NCBI GenBank assembly: GCA_964404895.1
Contig: CAYOLV010000002.1
Span: 558,001-622,000, forward strand
Reading direction: 5' to 3'
From: JBGSUZ01 sp964404895
GTDB taxonomy: Bacteria > Bacillota > Clostridia > Peptostreptococcales > Acidaminobacteraceae
Length of the DNA: 64,000 bases
The position numbers and the translations under genes were made by a program. Under the pieces are notes generated by a model that worked only from the letters and a program-made list of their open reading frames with translations, was not told the DNA's origin and made no database searches. Below, piece by piece: positions 1 through 9,624 of this stretch; position 1 is the stretch's first letter; every line of letters begins with the position of its first letter.

Positions 1-337
1 GAAGAGGAACTTTACCGATTTCTTTTAAATACATTCTTACCGGGTCATCAATGCTGATGCCTTTTGGCAAGGAAATATCGTCGAAATCAACGTCGTCTGC
101 GTTTTCTTCATCTTCGTCGTCATCGCTGGCAAAACCATCATCTTCAAGGTCTTTGTCTCCAATAACCTCAATACCCATAGATGCCAATGAGTCATATATG
201 TCTTCAATTTGCTCTTTATCAATGTCTAGTTCTGATAGGCCATCTTCAATCTCAGAGTAAGTTAAATTACCTTTTTTCTTCCCTTTAGAGGCGAGCTCAC
301 GTACCATATCGATTTGTTGCGGATCTATTTTACTCAT
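1..337 (-). CDS. rpoD: RNA polymerase primary sigma factor SigA, N-terminal part (cut by window edge)
   Basis: Primary (housekeeping) sigma factor that directs RNA polymerase to most promoters. The visible 112 codons start at an ATG at 337 (MSKIDPQQIDMVRELASKGK) and include sigma region 1.1, an acidic Asp/Glu-rich linker, and the start of region 1.2 (DDPVRMYLKEIG), which is diagnostic of the family. The rest lies left of the window. The start codon overlaps the stop of dnaG (ATGAGTAA), so the two are translationally coupled, as in the classic dnaG-sigA macromolecular-synthesis operon. Confidence 0.95.
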   Translation of the reverse strand, partial: MSKIDPQQIDMVRELASKGKKKGNLTYSEIEDGLSELDIDKEQIEDIYDSLASMGIEVIGDKDLEDDGFASDDDEDEENADDVDFDDISLPKGISIDDPVRMYLKEIGKVPL

Positions 338-2219
338 TTACTTTCACTCCCCTCGCTATTAGCTTACCCTTCATTGCTTCACTTTTCATCTGCGTCAATT
401 CAGTTTCCTTTCTAATGAACATCAGTTTCGTCCGATTGGCATCCTCTGGTGTCATGTGATTCGCTTCAGTATTTACAAATATCATTCGCTGATTTTTGAT
501 GTCTTCAATTTCTTCATCAAAAAGAAGTATCTGATAACTTGCAATGGTTGACAAAAGATCTTTATCAAATTGGTCTGACACCACTCTGGCGTTAAAGTAT
601 TTTTCCAGTTCTTGTGCCGATTCCAAATCAACTAACTCTGCGACCATTGCAATTTCAATTTCTGCATGCGTCTGATAGTAAGCTTCCAATAAAAACATCA
701 AACGACGAACTTCATCATTTCTAATGTGCTGAACTGATACTTTCGACGTGACGGCCAGAAATCCCTGCTTATTGTGCATGGAAAGTTCTAATAATTTCTT
801 TTCAATGTCATGCAGTTTGCTTCGACCGTCGGTATTGATGCTGACTTTTTCAATTTTTTTATAGTCATTGCCATAACTATTATTGTTATAAGCACTGCCT
901 GTATTCTGATATTTCCCCTTCGGCGTAAAGACCGATTGACCGCTGACCTCTTTGGCAATTGCCATTCGATCATACTGCATATCGTTGGCTAAAAAATCGA
1001 TATAGTAGCTTTTTTCTACTTCACTTTCAAGTCCTTTGATCATGAGGGCTGCCTTTTTTAAATAGTCCAAACGCCCCTGTTGCTGATTCAAATTAAAAGA
1101 TAATTTTTGAACTTTGAGTTGATAGGCAAAACTTTCTTCTGCATCGGCTACAGCATTTAAAAACGCTTCTTTGCCCTTTTGGCGGATGTACTCGTCTGGA
1201 TCCATATTGTTTTCAAGAGTCAGTACTTTTAGCTTGGCTGAAATGCCTTTAAGCACATCCAAACTGCGAATGGCGGCTTTCTTGCCTGCTATATCTCCAT
1301 CAAAACACAAAATGACCGTCTGTGCATAGCGCTCCAAAACCCGTCCGTGTTCTGGGGTAAGAGCTGTGCCAAGGGTTGCAACTGCATAAGGAATCCCTTG
1401 CTGATGAAGGGCAATCACATCCATATAGCCTTCGACCACAATTACAAGTCCCATTTCTTTAATTTCCTTTTTGCCGTGATAAAGGCCATAAAGGGTGTTG
1501 CTTTTATTGAACACCGGTGTTTCCGATGTATTCAAATATTTAGGAAGAGTCTCGTCCATCACACGGCCGCCAAACCCGATAAAGTCGCCTTTGACGTCTC
1601 GGATAGGGAACATGACTCGATTGCGGAACCGATCGAAATAACCGTTGCCCTCTTTTTTCTCAGAAAGCAAACCTGCTTTTACCATTTCTTTCTGCAAGGT
1701 AGGAGAAGTTCCTACCGACTTGAGAAGCCCATCCCAGGAGTTTCCAGAATAGCCCAGTCCGAAATGATCAATCATTTCGCTGGTAATGCCTCTCGCATTA
1801 AAATATGCCATGGCATTGCCTGACCTTTTGAGGTTTTTATAATAATAAACAGCCGCTTGCCGATTAACAAAATAAAGTCTTTTTCTCAATTCTGATTGAT
1901 CGGGCTTACCGCTGGTTACTTTATAAGGCTCTAAATCAATACCAAACTGATCTGCAATGAATTCAATAGCATCAATAAAATCTAGGTTCTCTTTTGCCAT
2001 GACAAATCCAATGGCATTCCCAGAAGCCTGACACCCGAAACAGTGGTAAAGTTGTTTCTCTTCAGATACTGAAAAGGATGGGGTTTTTTCGTTGTGAAAA
2101 GGGCATAGCCCCATATGGTTTCTTCCGCCACGCTTTAATGGCAAATATCGTGAAATCAAATCGACGATATTGACGCGTTCTAAAATCACATCTGAGATTT
2201 GATTGTTGTATTTCGACAT
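330..2219 (-). CDS. dnaG: DNA primase DnaG
   Basis: Synthesises RNA primers for the replication fork. 629 aa, the normal family length. The N-terminal CHC2 zinc-binding domain has its ligands at about C39, H42, C60 and C63. The catalytic core and TOPRIM domain follow, with VVEGYMDVIAL near residue 262 and the metal-binding CFDGDIAGKKA near residue 307. The C-terminal 150 residues form the helicase-binding region. The gene overlaps the sigA start. It is the chromosomal primase and is distinct from the element-borne PrimPol-type primase at 55.5-57.4 kb. Confidence 0.97.
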   Translation of the reverse strand: MSKYNNQISDVILERVNIVDLISRYLPLKRGGRNHMGLCPFHNEKTPSFSVSEEKQLYHCFGCQASGNAIGFVMAKENLDFIDAIEFIADQFGIDLEPYKVTSGKPDQSELRKRLYFVNRQAAVYYYKNLKRSGNAMAYFNARGITSEMIDHFGLGYSGNSWDGLLKSVGTSPTLQKEMVKAGLLSEKKEGNGYFDRFRNRVMFPIRDVKGDFIGFGGRVMDETLPKYLNTSETPVFNKSNTLYGLYHGKKEIKEMGLVIVVEGYMDVIALHQQGIPYAVATLGTALTPEHGRVLERYAQTVILCFDGDIAGKKAAIRSLDVLKGISAKLKVLTLENNMDPDEYIRQKGKEAFLNAVADAEESFAYQLKVQKLSFNLNQQQGRLDYLKKAALMIKGLESEVEKSYYIDFLANDMQYDRMAIAKEVSGQSVFTPKGKYQNTGSAYNNNSYGNDYKKIEKVSINTDGRSKLHDIEKKLLELSMHNKQGFLAVTSKVSVQHIRNDEVRRLMFLLEAYYQTHAEIEIAMVAELVDLESAQELEKYFNARVVSDQFDKDLLSTIASYQILLFDEEIEDIKNQRMIFVNTEANHMTPEDANRTKLMFIRKETELTQMKSEAMKGKLIARGVKVNE

Positions 2220-2321
2220 TTTTTTACCGACCCGACTTTCACTTAAATATAGGCTTAATTAGATTTCGACAAAAATCTTTTTATTCCTTCTTAAAAATTA
2301 AAGTTTAAATATACTGACAAT

Positions 2322-3329
2322 TTAAACCCAGAAATTAGGGACAAATAATTCTTTGTATTTTTGAACCGCATAACGATCCGTCATGCCCGCAACATAGTCC
2401 TTGACTGCGGTTGCATGATCTCCCTCTAAATATTCTTCATATGCCTCTTTGGGCATTGCCTGAGGATGGTCCCTAAAATATTCATATAAAGTTTTAATAA
2501 GTGCCATAGCTTTTGCTTCTTCTCGTTTGGCCTCTAAATTCAAATAGACTCTGTCAAACATAAAGTGTCTGAGGTCTAAAAAAGCCCGTTCAACATGTGG
2601 CGAAAATTTTACCTTCTCGCTGCCAATAGACTGTTCGATCATATCCACAATTAAATAATTAATTCTTTGACTGTGACCATGACCTAAAAGTTCCAAATGC
2701 TCTTTTGGTATATCTTCCACCGCAATCACACCCGCTCTAATTGCGTCATCTATGTCGTGATTAATATAGGCAATACGGTCACAGATTTTGACGACCTGAC
2801 CTTCCATAGTGAATGGCATATCTGAACCTCTGTGGTTCAAAATTCCGTCACGGACTTCCATCGTCAAATTGAGACCTACCTGATCGTCTCTGTGTCTTTC
2901 TAGTACATCTACCACCCGAAGACTCTGTACATTGTGTTCAAAGCCGCCCAAATGAATTTGGTTCAGCGCGTACTCACCGCAGTGTCCAAAAGGCGTATGC
3001 CCAAGGTCGTGTCCTAATGCGATGGCTTCCGTTAAGTCCTCGTTCAATCTGAGGGCACGGGAAATCGTCCTAGAAATTTGAGAAACTTCTAGGGTATGAG
3101 TCAATCTGGTTCTGTAATGGTCACCTTCCGGAGATAAAAAAACCTGTGTTTTGTGTTTCAATCTTCTAAAGGATTTAGAGTGAATAATTCGATCCCGATC
3201 TCGTTGAAAGATAGTTCGAATTTCACAATTGTCTTCAGGAATGATTCTGCCTCTGGACTCAGAAGCTTTGGTCGCCCGCTCTGATAGTATCTGATATTCA
3301 AGGGCCTCTGTTTTTTCTCTAATGGACAT
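2322..3329 (-). CDS. dgt: Deoxyguanosinetriphosphate triphosphohydrolase-like protein
   Basis: HD-domain dNTP triphosphohydrolase that releases tripolyphosphate from dNTPs. 335 aa from the ATG at 3329. That start sits 8 nt after a GGGGG ribosome site, while an ATG three codons upstream is too close to it. The HD signature is clear: RLTHTLEVSQ, then ALGHDLGHTPFGHCGE, with metal-binding His and Asp residues, and KICDRIAYINHDIDDA in the second half. It lies upstream of dnaG-sigA, as in many Clostridia. The exact nucleotide preference cannot be read from the sequence. Confidence 0.93.
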   Translation of the reverse strand: MSIREKTEALEYQILSERATKASESRGRIIPEDNCEIRTIFQRDRDRIIHSKSFRRLKHKTQVFLSPEGDHYRTRLTHTLEVSQISRTISRALRLNEDLTEAIALGHDLGHTPFGHCGEYALNQIHLGGFEHNVQSLRVVDVLERHRDDQVGLNLTMEVRDGILNHRGSDMPFTMEGQVVKICDRIAYINHDIDDAIRAGVIAVEDIPKEHLELLGHGHSQRINYLIVDMIEQSIGSEKVKFSPHVERAFLDLRHFMFDRVYLNLEAKREEAKAMALIKTLYEYFRDHPQAMPKEAYEEYLEGDHATAVKDYVAGMTDRYAVQKYKELFVPNFWV

Positions 3330-3435
3330 GGCATACACCCCCTATTAGGCAATTCAACAAAAAACCGCATATTCCTTCTTCTATGTTTCATTTTCTTTTA
3401 TGAACGTCACAATTGCCACAAAGTGCAACTAAACT

Positions 3436-3467
3436 AAAAAACGGGCTCATATCACTGGCCCGTTTTT
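3436..3467 (-). terminator. Rho-independent terminator after ppdK
   Basis: A GC stem (ACGGGC/GCCCGT) is followed on the minus strand by a run of six T. It lies about 50 nt downstream of the ppdK stop and separates ppdK from dgt. Confidence 0.85.
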
Positions 3468-3518
3468 CAAGTCCTATCTATTATATACGCTTTTTTTAGA
3501 TGTTTCAATCATTATTAA

Positions 3519-6140
3519 TTATTTTCCTTGAAGTGCTGCTTGTGCAGCAGAAAGTTTGGCAATCGGTACTCTGAAAGGTGAACAAGAAACGTAGTTGAGT
3601 CCAATGTTGTGACAGAATGCAATGGATTTAGGTTCGCCACCATGCTCGCCGCAAATGCCCATTTTGAGGTCTGGCTTAGTAGATCTGCCCAGTTCAACAG
3701 CCATCTTCATCAGCTTGCCAACACCTACTTGATCAATGGTTTCAAATGGGTCTTTCTCAAAAATATTTTTCTTTCTGTATTCCCCAATAAATTTGCCTGA
3801 GTCATCTCTTGAGAAACCTAATGTCATTTGAGTCAAGTCATTGGTGCCAAAGGAGAAGAACTCTGCCTCCTCAGCAATTTCATCGGCTGTGAGGGCTGCT
3901 CTTGGGACTTCAATCATGGTGCCCACGTCAAATGGAATTCTAAGATCCATTTTTTCAAAAGTTCTCTCCGCAGTATTCTCAACCAGTTTTTTCAGTATTT
4001 TAAATTCGTCGTTGAAGCCTACGAGAGGTATCATGATTTCAGGTTTGACTTCAAATCCCGTTTCTCTAGTCACGCGGATTGCAGCTTTAATGATAGCTTC
4101 TACTTGCATTTCATAAATTTCAGGCCATGTAATCGCTAGGCGACATCCACGGTGCCCCAACATCGGATTAAACTCCTGCATGCCTTCAACCACTTGAGTC
4201 AAATGGTCTGCACTTATTTTCATTTCTTTGGCAAGGGCAATAATGTCCTCTTTTTCCTTAGGAAGGAACTCATGGAGCGGTGGGTCTAGTAATCTGATGG
4301 TCACTGGTCGGTGTCCCATTACGTTGAATATGCCATAAAAATCTTCTTCTTGGAATGGCAGAAGTTTGCTGAGAGCGTCCAGTCTTTCTTCAAGGGACTG
4401 GGCAAGAATCATTCTTCTCACTTCAAAAATACGCTCTTCGTCAAAGAACATATGCTCTGTTCTACAAAGTCCAATGCCTTCAGCACCAAACTTAACAGCA
4501 ACTGCCGCATCTCTTGGGTTGTCTGCGTTGGTTCTTATTTTTAACTGGCGAATGTCGTCTGCCCATGACATGACTATTGCAAAGGAATCACTTAGACCTG
4601 TGTCTTTAGTTTTGATTTGACCTTTGTAAACACTGCCATCATTACCATTGAGGGAAATAAAGTCCCCTTCGTTGACTATTATATCGCCTGAAACAAAGCG
4701 TTTGTTATGTTCTTCAACTGTAATTTCCCCACAGCCAGCCACACAACACTTGCCCATGCCTCTTGCCACAACCGCCGCGTGAGAGGTCATTCCCCCTCGG
4801 GCTGTCAATATGCCTACGCCAGAAACCATACCCTCAATGTCCTCAGGAGAGGTTTCCATTCTTACCAGAATAGCTTTGACGCCCTTTTCTGCCGCTTTCA
4901 CTACATCTTCAGCATTGAAGAAAACCTGCCCTGTCGCCGCCCCTGGAGAAGCCGGAAGCCCTTTAGTAATAAGAGTCGCTTCTTTTAAAGACTGATCATC
5001 AAAGCTTGGGTGAAGGAGCTGATCCAATTGATCTGGGTTAATGCGCATTAGGGCTTCTTCTTTGGTGATGAGTCCCTCTGCCACTAAGTCCACAGCAATT
5101 TGGATAGCCGCTTGAACAGTTCTCTTGGCGTTACGGGTTTGGAGCATGAACAGTTTACCTTTTTCAACTGTAAACTCAATATCTTGAACATCTTTATAAT
5201 GTTTTTCCAAAATTTTGGCAATGGATACAAATTGGTGGTACACTTCTGGTTGAATTTTTTCTAAAGATTTAATTGGCTGAGGGGTTCTAATGCCTGCAAC
5301 CACGTCTTCTCCTTGAGCATTCATCAAGAACTCACCGTAAAAATCTTTGTCGCCGTTAGATGGATTTCTTGTAAAAGCGACCCCAGTTCCGCTGGTTTCT
5401 CCTAGGTTGCCAAAGACCATTTCTTGAATATTTACAGCGGTTCCCAAATTATGCGGAATATCGTTTAAATTTCTATAAACAACGGCTCTCGGGTTGTTCC
5501 AAGACTTAAAAACACTTTCAATGGCTAGAATCAATTGATCAATCGGTTCCTCAGGGAAAGGTTTTCCTATGGAAAGCTTAACCTTATACTGGTACTGACC
5601 AATAATGTATTTTAAATCCTCTGCGTTCATGTCTAGGTCCACTTTATAGCCTTTTTGAGCTTTATAATTTTCAAATATATGGTCAAACTCATATTTAGGA
5701 ATGCCTAAAACTACATCAGAAAACATTTGAATAAATCTTCTGTAACAGTCATTTGCAAAGCGCTCATTACCGCTGAGTTTAGCAAGTCCCTCTACTGTAA
5801 CGGGGTTAAGTCCCAAATTGAGGATGGTGTCCATCATACCTGGCATTGAAAATACGGCGCCCGATCTTACTGAGACCAAAAGGGGATTTTGAGGATCTCC
5901 AAAAGTTTTCCCCGTTTCCCGTTCCAATTCTTTGACCGCCACAAGAGTTAATGCTTTCAGTTCATTATTTAAAAAGTCAGTTGACTCTGTATACTTTTGA
6001 CAAGCTTCTGTGGTAATAGTAAAGCCATTGGGTACAGGAAGTCCAATCCGCTTCATTTCAGCAAGTCCTGCCCCTTTACCACCAAGGAGAGATTTCATTG
6101 AGCCATTGCCTTCTTCAAAAAAATAAATCCACTTGTTCAT
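3519..6140 (-). CDS. ppdK: Pyruvate, phosphate dikinase
   Basis: Interconverts pyruvate + ATP + phosphate and PEP + AMP + PPi. In anaerobes it links glycolysis and gluconeogenesis. 873 aa from the ATG at 6140, placed 8 nt after AAAGGAG; an in-frame ATG three codons upstream lacks this spacing. An N-terminal ATP-grasp domain (LLGGKGAGLAEM) is followed by the swivelling phosphohistidine domain with GGMTSHAAVVARGMGKCC (catalytic His, and the adjacent Thr targeted by PpsR). The C-terminal PEP-binding TIM barrel has FGTNDLTQMTLGFSRDD and GICGEHGGEP. It is downstream of ppsR, which encodes its regulatory kinase/phosphorylase. Confidence 0.97.
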   Translation of the reverse strand: MNKWIYFFEEGNGSMKSLLGGKGAGLAEMKRIGLPVPNGFTITTEACQKYTESTDFLNNELKALTLVAVKELERETGKTFGDPQNPLLVSVRSGAVFSMPGMMDTILNLGLNPVTVEGLAKLSGNERFANDCYRRFIQMFSDVVLGIPKYEFDHIFENYKAQKGYKVDLDMNAEDLKYIIGQYQYKVKLSIGKPFPEEPIDQLILAIESVFKSWNNPRAVVYRNLNDIPHNLGTAVNIQEMVFGNLGETSGTGVAFTRNPSNGDKDFYGEFLMNAQGEDVVAGIRTPQPIKSLEKIQPEVYHQFVSIAKILEKHYKDVQDIEFTVEKGKLFMLQTRNAKRTVQAAIQIAVDLVAEGLITKEEALMRINPDQLDQLLHPSFDDQSLKEATLITKGLPASPGAATGQVFFNAEDVVKAAEKGVKAILVRMETSPEDIEGMVSGVGILTARGGMTSHAAVVARGMGKCCVAGCGEITVEEHNKRFVSGDIIVNEGDFISLNGNDGSVYKGQIKTKDTGLSDSFAIVMSWADDIRQLKIRTNADNPRDAAVAVKFGAEGIGLCRTEHMFFDEERIFEVRRMILAQSLEERLDALSKLLPFQEEDFYGIFNVMGHRPVTIRLLDPPLHEFLPKEKEDIIALAKEMKISADHLTQVVEGMQEFNPMLGHRGCRLAITWPEIYEMQVEAIIKAAIRVTRETGFEVKPEIMIPLVGFNDEFKILKKLVENTAERTFEKMDLRIPFDVGTMIEVPRAALTADEIAEEAEFFSFGTNDLTQMTLGFSRDDSGKFIGEYRKKNIFEKDPFETIDQVGVGKLMKMAVELGRSTKPDLKMGICGEHGGEPKSIAFCHNIGLNYVSCSPFRVPIAKLSAAQAALQGK

Positions 6141-6219
6141 CTTAAGCACTCCTTTTCACGTTCAAATTGATGATGTTTTATTTTTTATATTTACCTACTC
6201 AATTCCTAATTATTTTTCT

Positions 6220-7035
6220 TTACTCATGATGTTGCTTGTGCATGAACTCCAAAATAATCCCCGCCGTCTCTTCAATGGCCTTTGAAGAAACATCAATGAT
6301 TGGACATCCTATTTTTTTCATAATCCGCTCCGCATAGTCTATCTCTTCAAGAATCCGTTCCATATTGGCATAGGTTGCTGTATTGTGAAGCCCTAAAGCC
6401 TTTAACCGTTCAATTCTGATTTCTTCTAATTTATAAGGGTTGGTAGTCAGTCCAATGATTTTCTTCAGGGGTACTTGGTAAAGCTCTTCCGGAATTGGCA
6501 CTTCAGGCACCAAGGGAATATTAGCCACTTTAATATTTTTATGAGCCAAATACATGCTGAGTGGCGTCTTGGAAGTTCTGGAAACCCCAATTAGCACGAT
6601 GTCTGCTTTGGTCACCCCTCTAGGATCTTTGCCATCATCATATTTAACCGCAAATTCGATGGCTTCTATCTTTTTGAAATAGCGTTCATCAATTCTATGT
6701 ATGATCCCCGCCTCGTATTTAGGTTTATAACCAATCAATTCTTCAAATGTGTCCATGACAGGAGATAATAAATCTACATAGGGGATATTATGTACTTTGC
6801 ATTCGTGGATCAATTGCTGTTTGAGATTTTCTATAACGGTTGTAAACACCACAATAGAATGGCAACCTGCCGCTTGCTCAATCATCTCTTTGATTTGCTC
6901 TTCGTTATTTAAATACGGGAATTTCTTCATTTCATATTCTGTTTCAAGAAATTGTTCTGCCGCTGCTCTCGCAACCATTTCTGCAGTTTCTCCAAGAGAA
7001 TCTGAGGCAACAAAGACGTGTATTTTTTGGATCAT
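6220..7035 (-). CDS. ppsR: Pyruvate, phosphate dikinase regulatory protein (kinase/pyrophosphorylase)
   Basis: DUF299-family bifunctional enzyme that inactivates PPDK by ADP-dependent Thr phosphorylation and reactivates it by phosphate-dependent dephosphorylation. 271 aa from the ATG at 7035, after an AGGAGGG ribosome site. Hallmarks are the N-terminal VFVASDSLGETAEMV, the phosphate-binding loop GVSRTSKTPLSMYLA near residue 150, and the C-terminal CPIIDVSSKAIEETA. It sits between the CcpN-like repressor and its target ppdK, so this is a complete control unit. B. subtilis YqfL, also beside ccpN, is the homologue. Confidence 0.95.
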   Translation of the reverse strand: MIQKIHVFVASDSLGETAEMVARAAAEQFLETEYEMKKFPYLNNEEQIKEMIEQAAGCHSIVVFTTVIENLKQQLIHECKVHNIPYVDLLSPVMDTFEELIGYKPKYEAGIIHRIDERYFKKIEAIEFAVKYDDGKDPRGVTKADIVLIGVSRTSKTPLSMYLAHKNIKVANIPLVPEVPIPEELYQVPLKKIIGLTTNPYKLEEIRIERLKALGLHNTATYANMERILEEIDYAERIMKKIGCPIIDVSSKAIEETAGIILEFMHKQHHE

Positions 7036-7048
7036 GGGCACCCTCCTA

Positions 7049-7687
7049 TTATCGGTTTGCCATTTCGACAAAAAGTCTAGTGATGTTGGTTTTACTAATT
7101 CTGCCGACGACTTTAAAACAAGGTCTGCCGTCTACAATTAATTCTTCTACTACAGGCAGTGAGTCAATTTCATGTTCGATGATTTTCTTAGCTGCATCGT
7201 AGATGGGTGTGAAAGGCGTGGTCATAATCACATTTGGCATACGGGTCATAATCATGCCTACAGGTATGGTATTCATTTCCGTTCTGCCAATTGCCGCTTT
7301 TAAAAGGTCTTTTCTGGACACAACCCCAACCAGCAAATCTTCCGATGTTACACATATCATACCCACATCTTCTAAAAACATCATCACAATCGTATCGTAA
7401 ACCGATGTTTTTTCATCTATCACTGCGGGTCTGGATTTTAAATCATTTACTTTAATGTTCTTTAAATAATTGCCCACTCTTTCCCGAGTTGAATCTTCAA
7501 TGATACAATATCCAACCTTAGGGCGAGCTTCTAAATGGCCTGCCATAACCAGTAAATTCAAGTCTGCGCGTATGGCCGACCTAGTTAAATTAAGGTGTGC
7601 CGCGATTTGTTCACTGGTCACAGGCTGGTTGGCTTTCACAATTTCGAGAATTTCTTTATGTCTGCTTTTGAGTTCTATTATACTCAC
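7049..7687 (-). CDS. ccpN: CcpN-like transcriptional repressor (HTH + two CBS domains)
   Basis: 212 aa, GTG start at 7687. Residues about 1-60 form a winged HTH (VTSEQIAAHLNLTRSAIRADLNLL). Two CBS domains follow, with SVYDTIVMMFLEDVGMICV in the first and MITTRMPNV-type residues and DSLPVVEE in the second. The architecture matches CcpN, the repressor of gluconeogenic genes in B. subtilis, whose CBS pair senses ATP/ADP. Here it heads an operon with ppsR and ppdK, which fits control of the PEP-pyruvate node. The target list is inferred from homology only. Confidence 0.9.
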   Translation of the reverse strand: MSIIELKSRHKEILEIVKANQPVTSEQIAAHLNLTRSAIRADLNLLVMAGHLEARPKVGYCIIEDSTRERVGNYLKNIKVNDLKSRPAVIDEKTSVYDTIVMMFLEDVGMICVTSEDLLVGVVSRKDLLKAAIGRTEMNTIPVGMIMTRMPNVIMTTPFTPIYDAAKKIIEHEIDSLPVVEELIVDGRPCFKVVGRISKTNITRLFVEMANR

Positions 7688-7699
7688 CTCTTCCTATAT

Positions 7700-7744
7700 G
7701 TGATGCTCTATATACATAATAGTGCATCACATTGACGGTTTCAA
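7700..7744 (-). promoter_or_regulatory. ccpN promoter with overlapping inverted repeat (candidate operator)
   Basis: On the minus strand a -35 TTGAAA (7739-7744) and a -10 TATTAT (7716-7721) are separated by 17 nt. A dyad GTGATGC...GCATCAC (7700-7706 and 7724-7730) brackets the -10 and the likely transcription start. A repressor bound there would block the promoter, so autoregulation by the CcpN-like protein is plausible but inferred. Confidence 0.65.
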
Positions 7745-7828
7745 GTGTTTTGTTAAAAAAAATACATACAAATTGTATTTTAATTTGGGGGATTAATTTG
7801 AGACTTGTTTTGAGTACAAAAACGAAAA

Positions 7829-7857
7829 AAAGCCCCTGCTGTACCGCAGAGGCCTTT
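7829..7857 (-). terminator. Terminator after glyS
   Basis: A stem formed by GGCCTCTGC and GCAGGGGC is followed by seven T on the minus strand, 80 nt downstream of the glyS stop. Confidence 0.85.
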
Positions 7858-7938
7858 CGTTTTATTCCATTTGGTTATGATCTATTTGATTAAGCTTTAT
7901 TTGACTAAGAGTCCTTTTGCTAAACGCTTCATCCAATC

Positions 7939-9324
7939 CTAGAATTCAAGTCTAGCATCAATATAAGCAACTAACTCATCAATCTTCACGCGAGTCTGTT
8001 CCATCGTGTCACGATCTCTGATGGTTACCGATTGATCTTCTAATGACTCAAAGTCATAGGTGATGCAGAACGGTGTACCAATTTCGTCGTGTCTTCTATA
8101 ACGTTTACCAATGCTGCCTGCATCGTCATATTCTACGTTGAATTTCTTGGAAAGGATTTCAAAGACCTTGATTGCGTCGTCGTTGAGCTTCTTCGCAAGT
8201 GGGAAGATGGCCGCTTTAAACGGTGCAAGGGCTGGGTGTAATTTAAGAACTACACGGCTGTCGTCGCCTTCCAATTGCTCTTCGTTGTAGGCATCAATCA
8301 ATAAAGCTAACGCCACGCGGTCTGCACCAAGAGATGGCTCTATGCAGTATGGAATGTATTTTTCGTTAGTGACTGGGTCTACATAGCGAAGGTCTTCACC
8401 CGAGTGCTCCATGTGTTGTTTGAGGTCATAGTCTGTTCTGTCTGCAATACCCCAAAGTTCACCCCAACCAAATGGGAAGAGGAACTCAATGTCTGTAGTT
8501 GCATTGGAATAGTGAGAAAGCTCTTCTGGGCTATGGTCTCTGAATCTGACGTTGTCAGGAGTCATGCCTAAGTTAAGGAGCCAATCCATACAGAACTGTT
8601 TCCAGTAAGCGTACCACTGAAGGTCTTCACCTGGTGCGCAGAAGAATTCAAGTTCCATTTGCTCAAATTCACGTGTTCTAAAAGTAAAGTTACCCGGCGT
8701 AATTTCATTTCTGAAAGATTTACCAATTTGACCAATACCAAATGGTACTTTCTTTCTAGCAGAACGCTGAATGCTCTTGAAGTTGACAAAGATCCCTTGA
8801 GCCGTTTCAGGTCTTAAGAATAATTCCGTCGCTGTATCTTCTGTAACGCCTTGGAAAGTCTTGAACATCAAGTTAAACTGACGGATATTTGTAAAGTTGA
8901 TTTTGCCGCACTCAGGACATTTAATGCCTTTTTCCACGATGAATTTTTCCATTTTGTCATTGGACCAACCATCAACGATTTCGTCTAAGTTGTTCGCTGC
9001 AAAATAATCTTCAATCAATTTGTCTGCTCTGTATCTGGTTTTACAATCTTTACAATCCATGAGTGGATCGTTGAAACCACCAACGTGACCTGAAGCCACC
9101 CAAGTTTTAGGATTCATTAAGATTGCAGCGTCTACACCGACATTGTAAGGCGATTCTTGAATGAATTTCTTCCACCAAGCTCTCTTGACATTGTTTTTGA
9201 ATTCGACGCCTAAGGGACCGTAATCCCACGTATTTGCAAGGCCTCCATAAATGTCAGAGCCAGGAAATACAAAGCCTCTGTTTTTTGATAATGAAACAAT
9301 TTTTTCCATGGTTTTTTGAGTCAT
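7939..9324 (-). CDS. glyS: Glycine--tRNA ligase (alpha2 type)
   Basis: Charges tRNA-Gly. 461 aa, the size of the homodimeric class II enzyme rather than the bacterial alpha2-beta2 GlyQ/GlyS pair. It has the class II N-terminal signature GGLANTWDYGPLG, CxxC and CPEC zinc-binding pairs near residues 88-145 (DCKDCK, CPECGK), motif 2 (FRNEITPGNFTFRTREFEQME) and motif 3 (EPSLGADRVALALL). The C-terminal anticodon-binding domain starts near residue 360. An upstream T-box leader indicates control by uncharged tRNA-Gly. Confidence 0.96.
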   Translation of the reverse strand: MTQKTMEKIVSLSKNRGFVFPGSDIYGGLANTWDYGPLGVEFKNNVKRAWWKKFIQESPYNVGVDAAILMNPKTWVASGHVGGFNDPLMDCKDCKTRYRADKLIEDYFAANNLDEIVDGWSNDKMEKFIVEKGIKCPECGKINFTNIRQFNLMFKTFQGVTEDTATELFLRPETAQGIFVNFKSIQRSARKKVPFGIGQIGKSFRNEITPGNFTFRTREFEQMELEFFCAPGEDLQWYAYWKQFCMDWLLNLGMTPDNVRFRDHSPEELSHYSNATTDIEFLFPFGWGELWGIADRTDYDLKQHMEHSGEDLRYVDPVTNEKYIPYCIEPSLGADRVALALLIDAYNEEQLEGDDSRVVLKLHPALAPFKAAIFPLAKKLNDDAIKVFEILSKKFNVEYDDAGSIGKRYRRHDEIGTPFCITYDFESLEDQSVTIRDRDTMEQTRVKIDELVAYIDARLEF

Positions 9325-9359
9325 CTTCTTATCCTCCTCTATTTTTTATAGATCGATCA

Positions 9360-9600
9360 GCCTTTGCTGGTTTTTGGGCATAGTAAAAGCCCTTTCATCC
9401 CAGCTAGGGACGAAAGAGCTTGTCTTCCGCGGTTCCACCCTAATTGATGTCTAAATAGCAGACATCCTCTTTGGCTATGTGCTCAAAAGCGCCTTTCGTT
9501 TCTCAAATCTATCGGTTTCCACCCTGCCCGACTCTCTTGAAGATCATTCAAAACTACTTTTCTTTCTCAATGCACCGTATCAATTTGTCATCAAATATAG
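9360..9600 (-). promoter_or_regulatory. T-box leader of glyS
   Basis: The conserved T-box sequence AGGGTGGAACCGCG reads on the minus strand at 9427-9440. It is followed by a strong terminator hairpin at 9386-9420 (CTCTTTCGTCCC / GGGATGAAAGGG plus T-run) ahead of glyS. This is the standard arrangement in which uncharged tRNA stabilises an antiterminator. The specifier codon was not resolved by eye; GGN is expected. The 5' limit is approximate. Confidence 0.9.
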
Positions 9601-9624
9601 CATAGATTTTACAACTTGTAAAGT

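Noticed and set aside
1347..1823. Plus-strand open frame opposite dnaG
   Set aside because: It is the shadow of a conserved gene, with no ribosome site and no family resemblance. The same applies to other long plus-strand frames opposite ppdK, phoH, ybeY and the surface protein.
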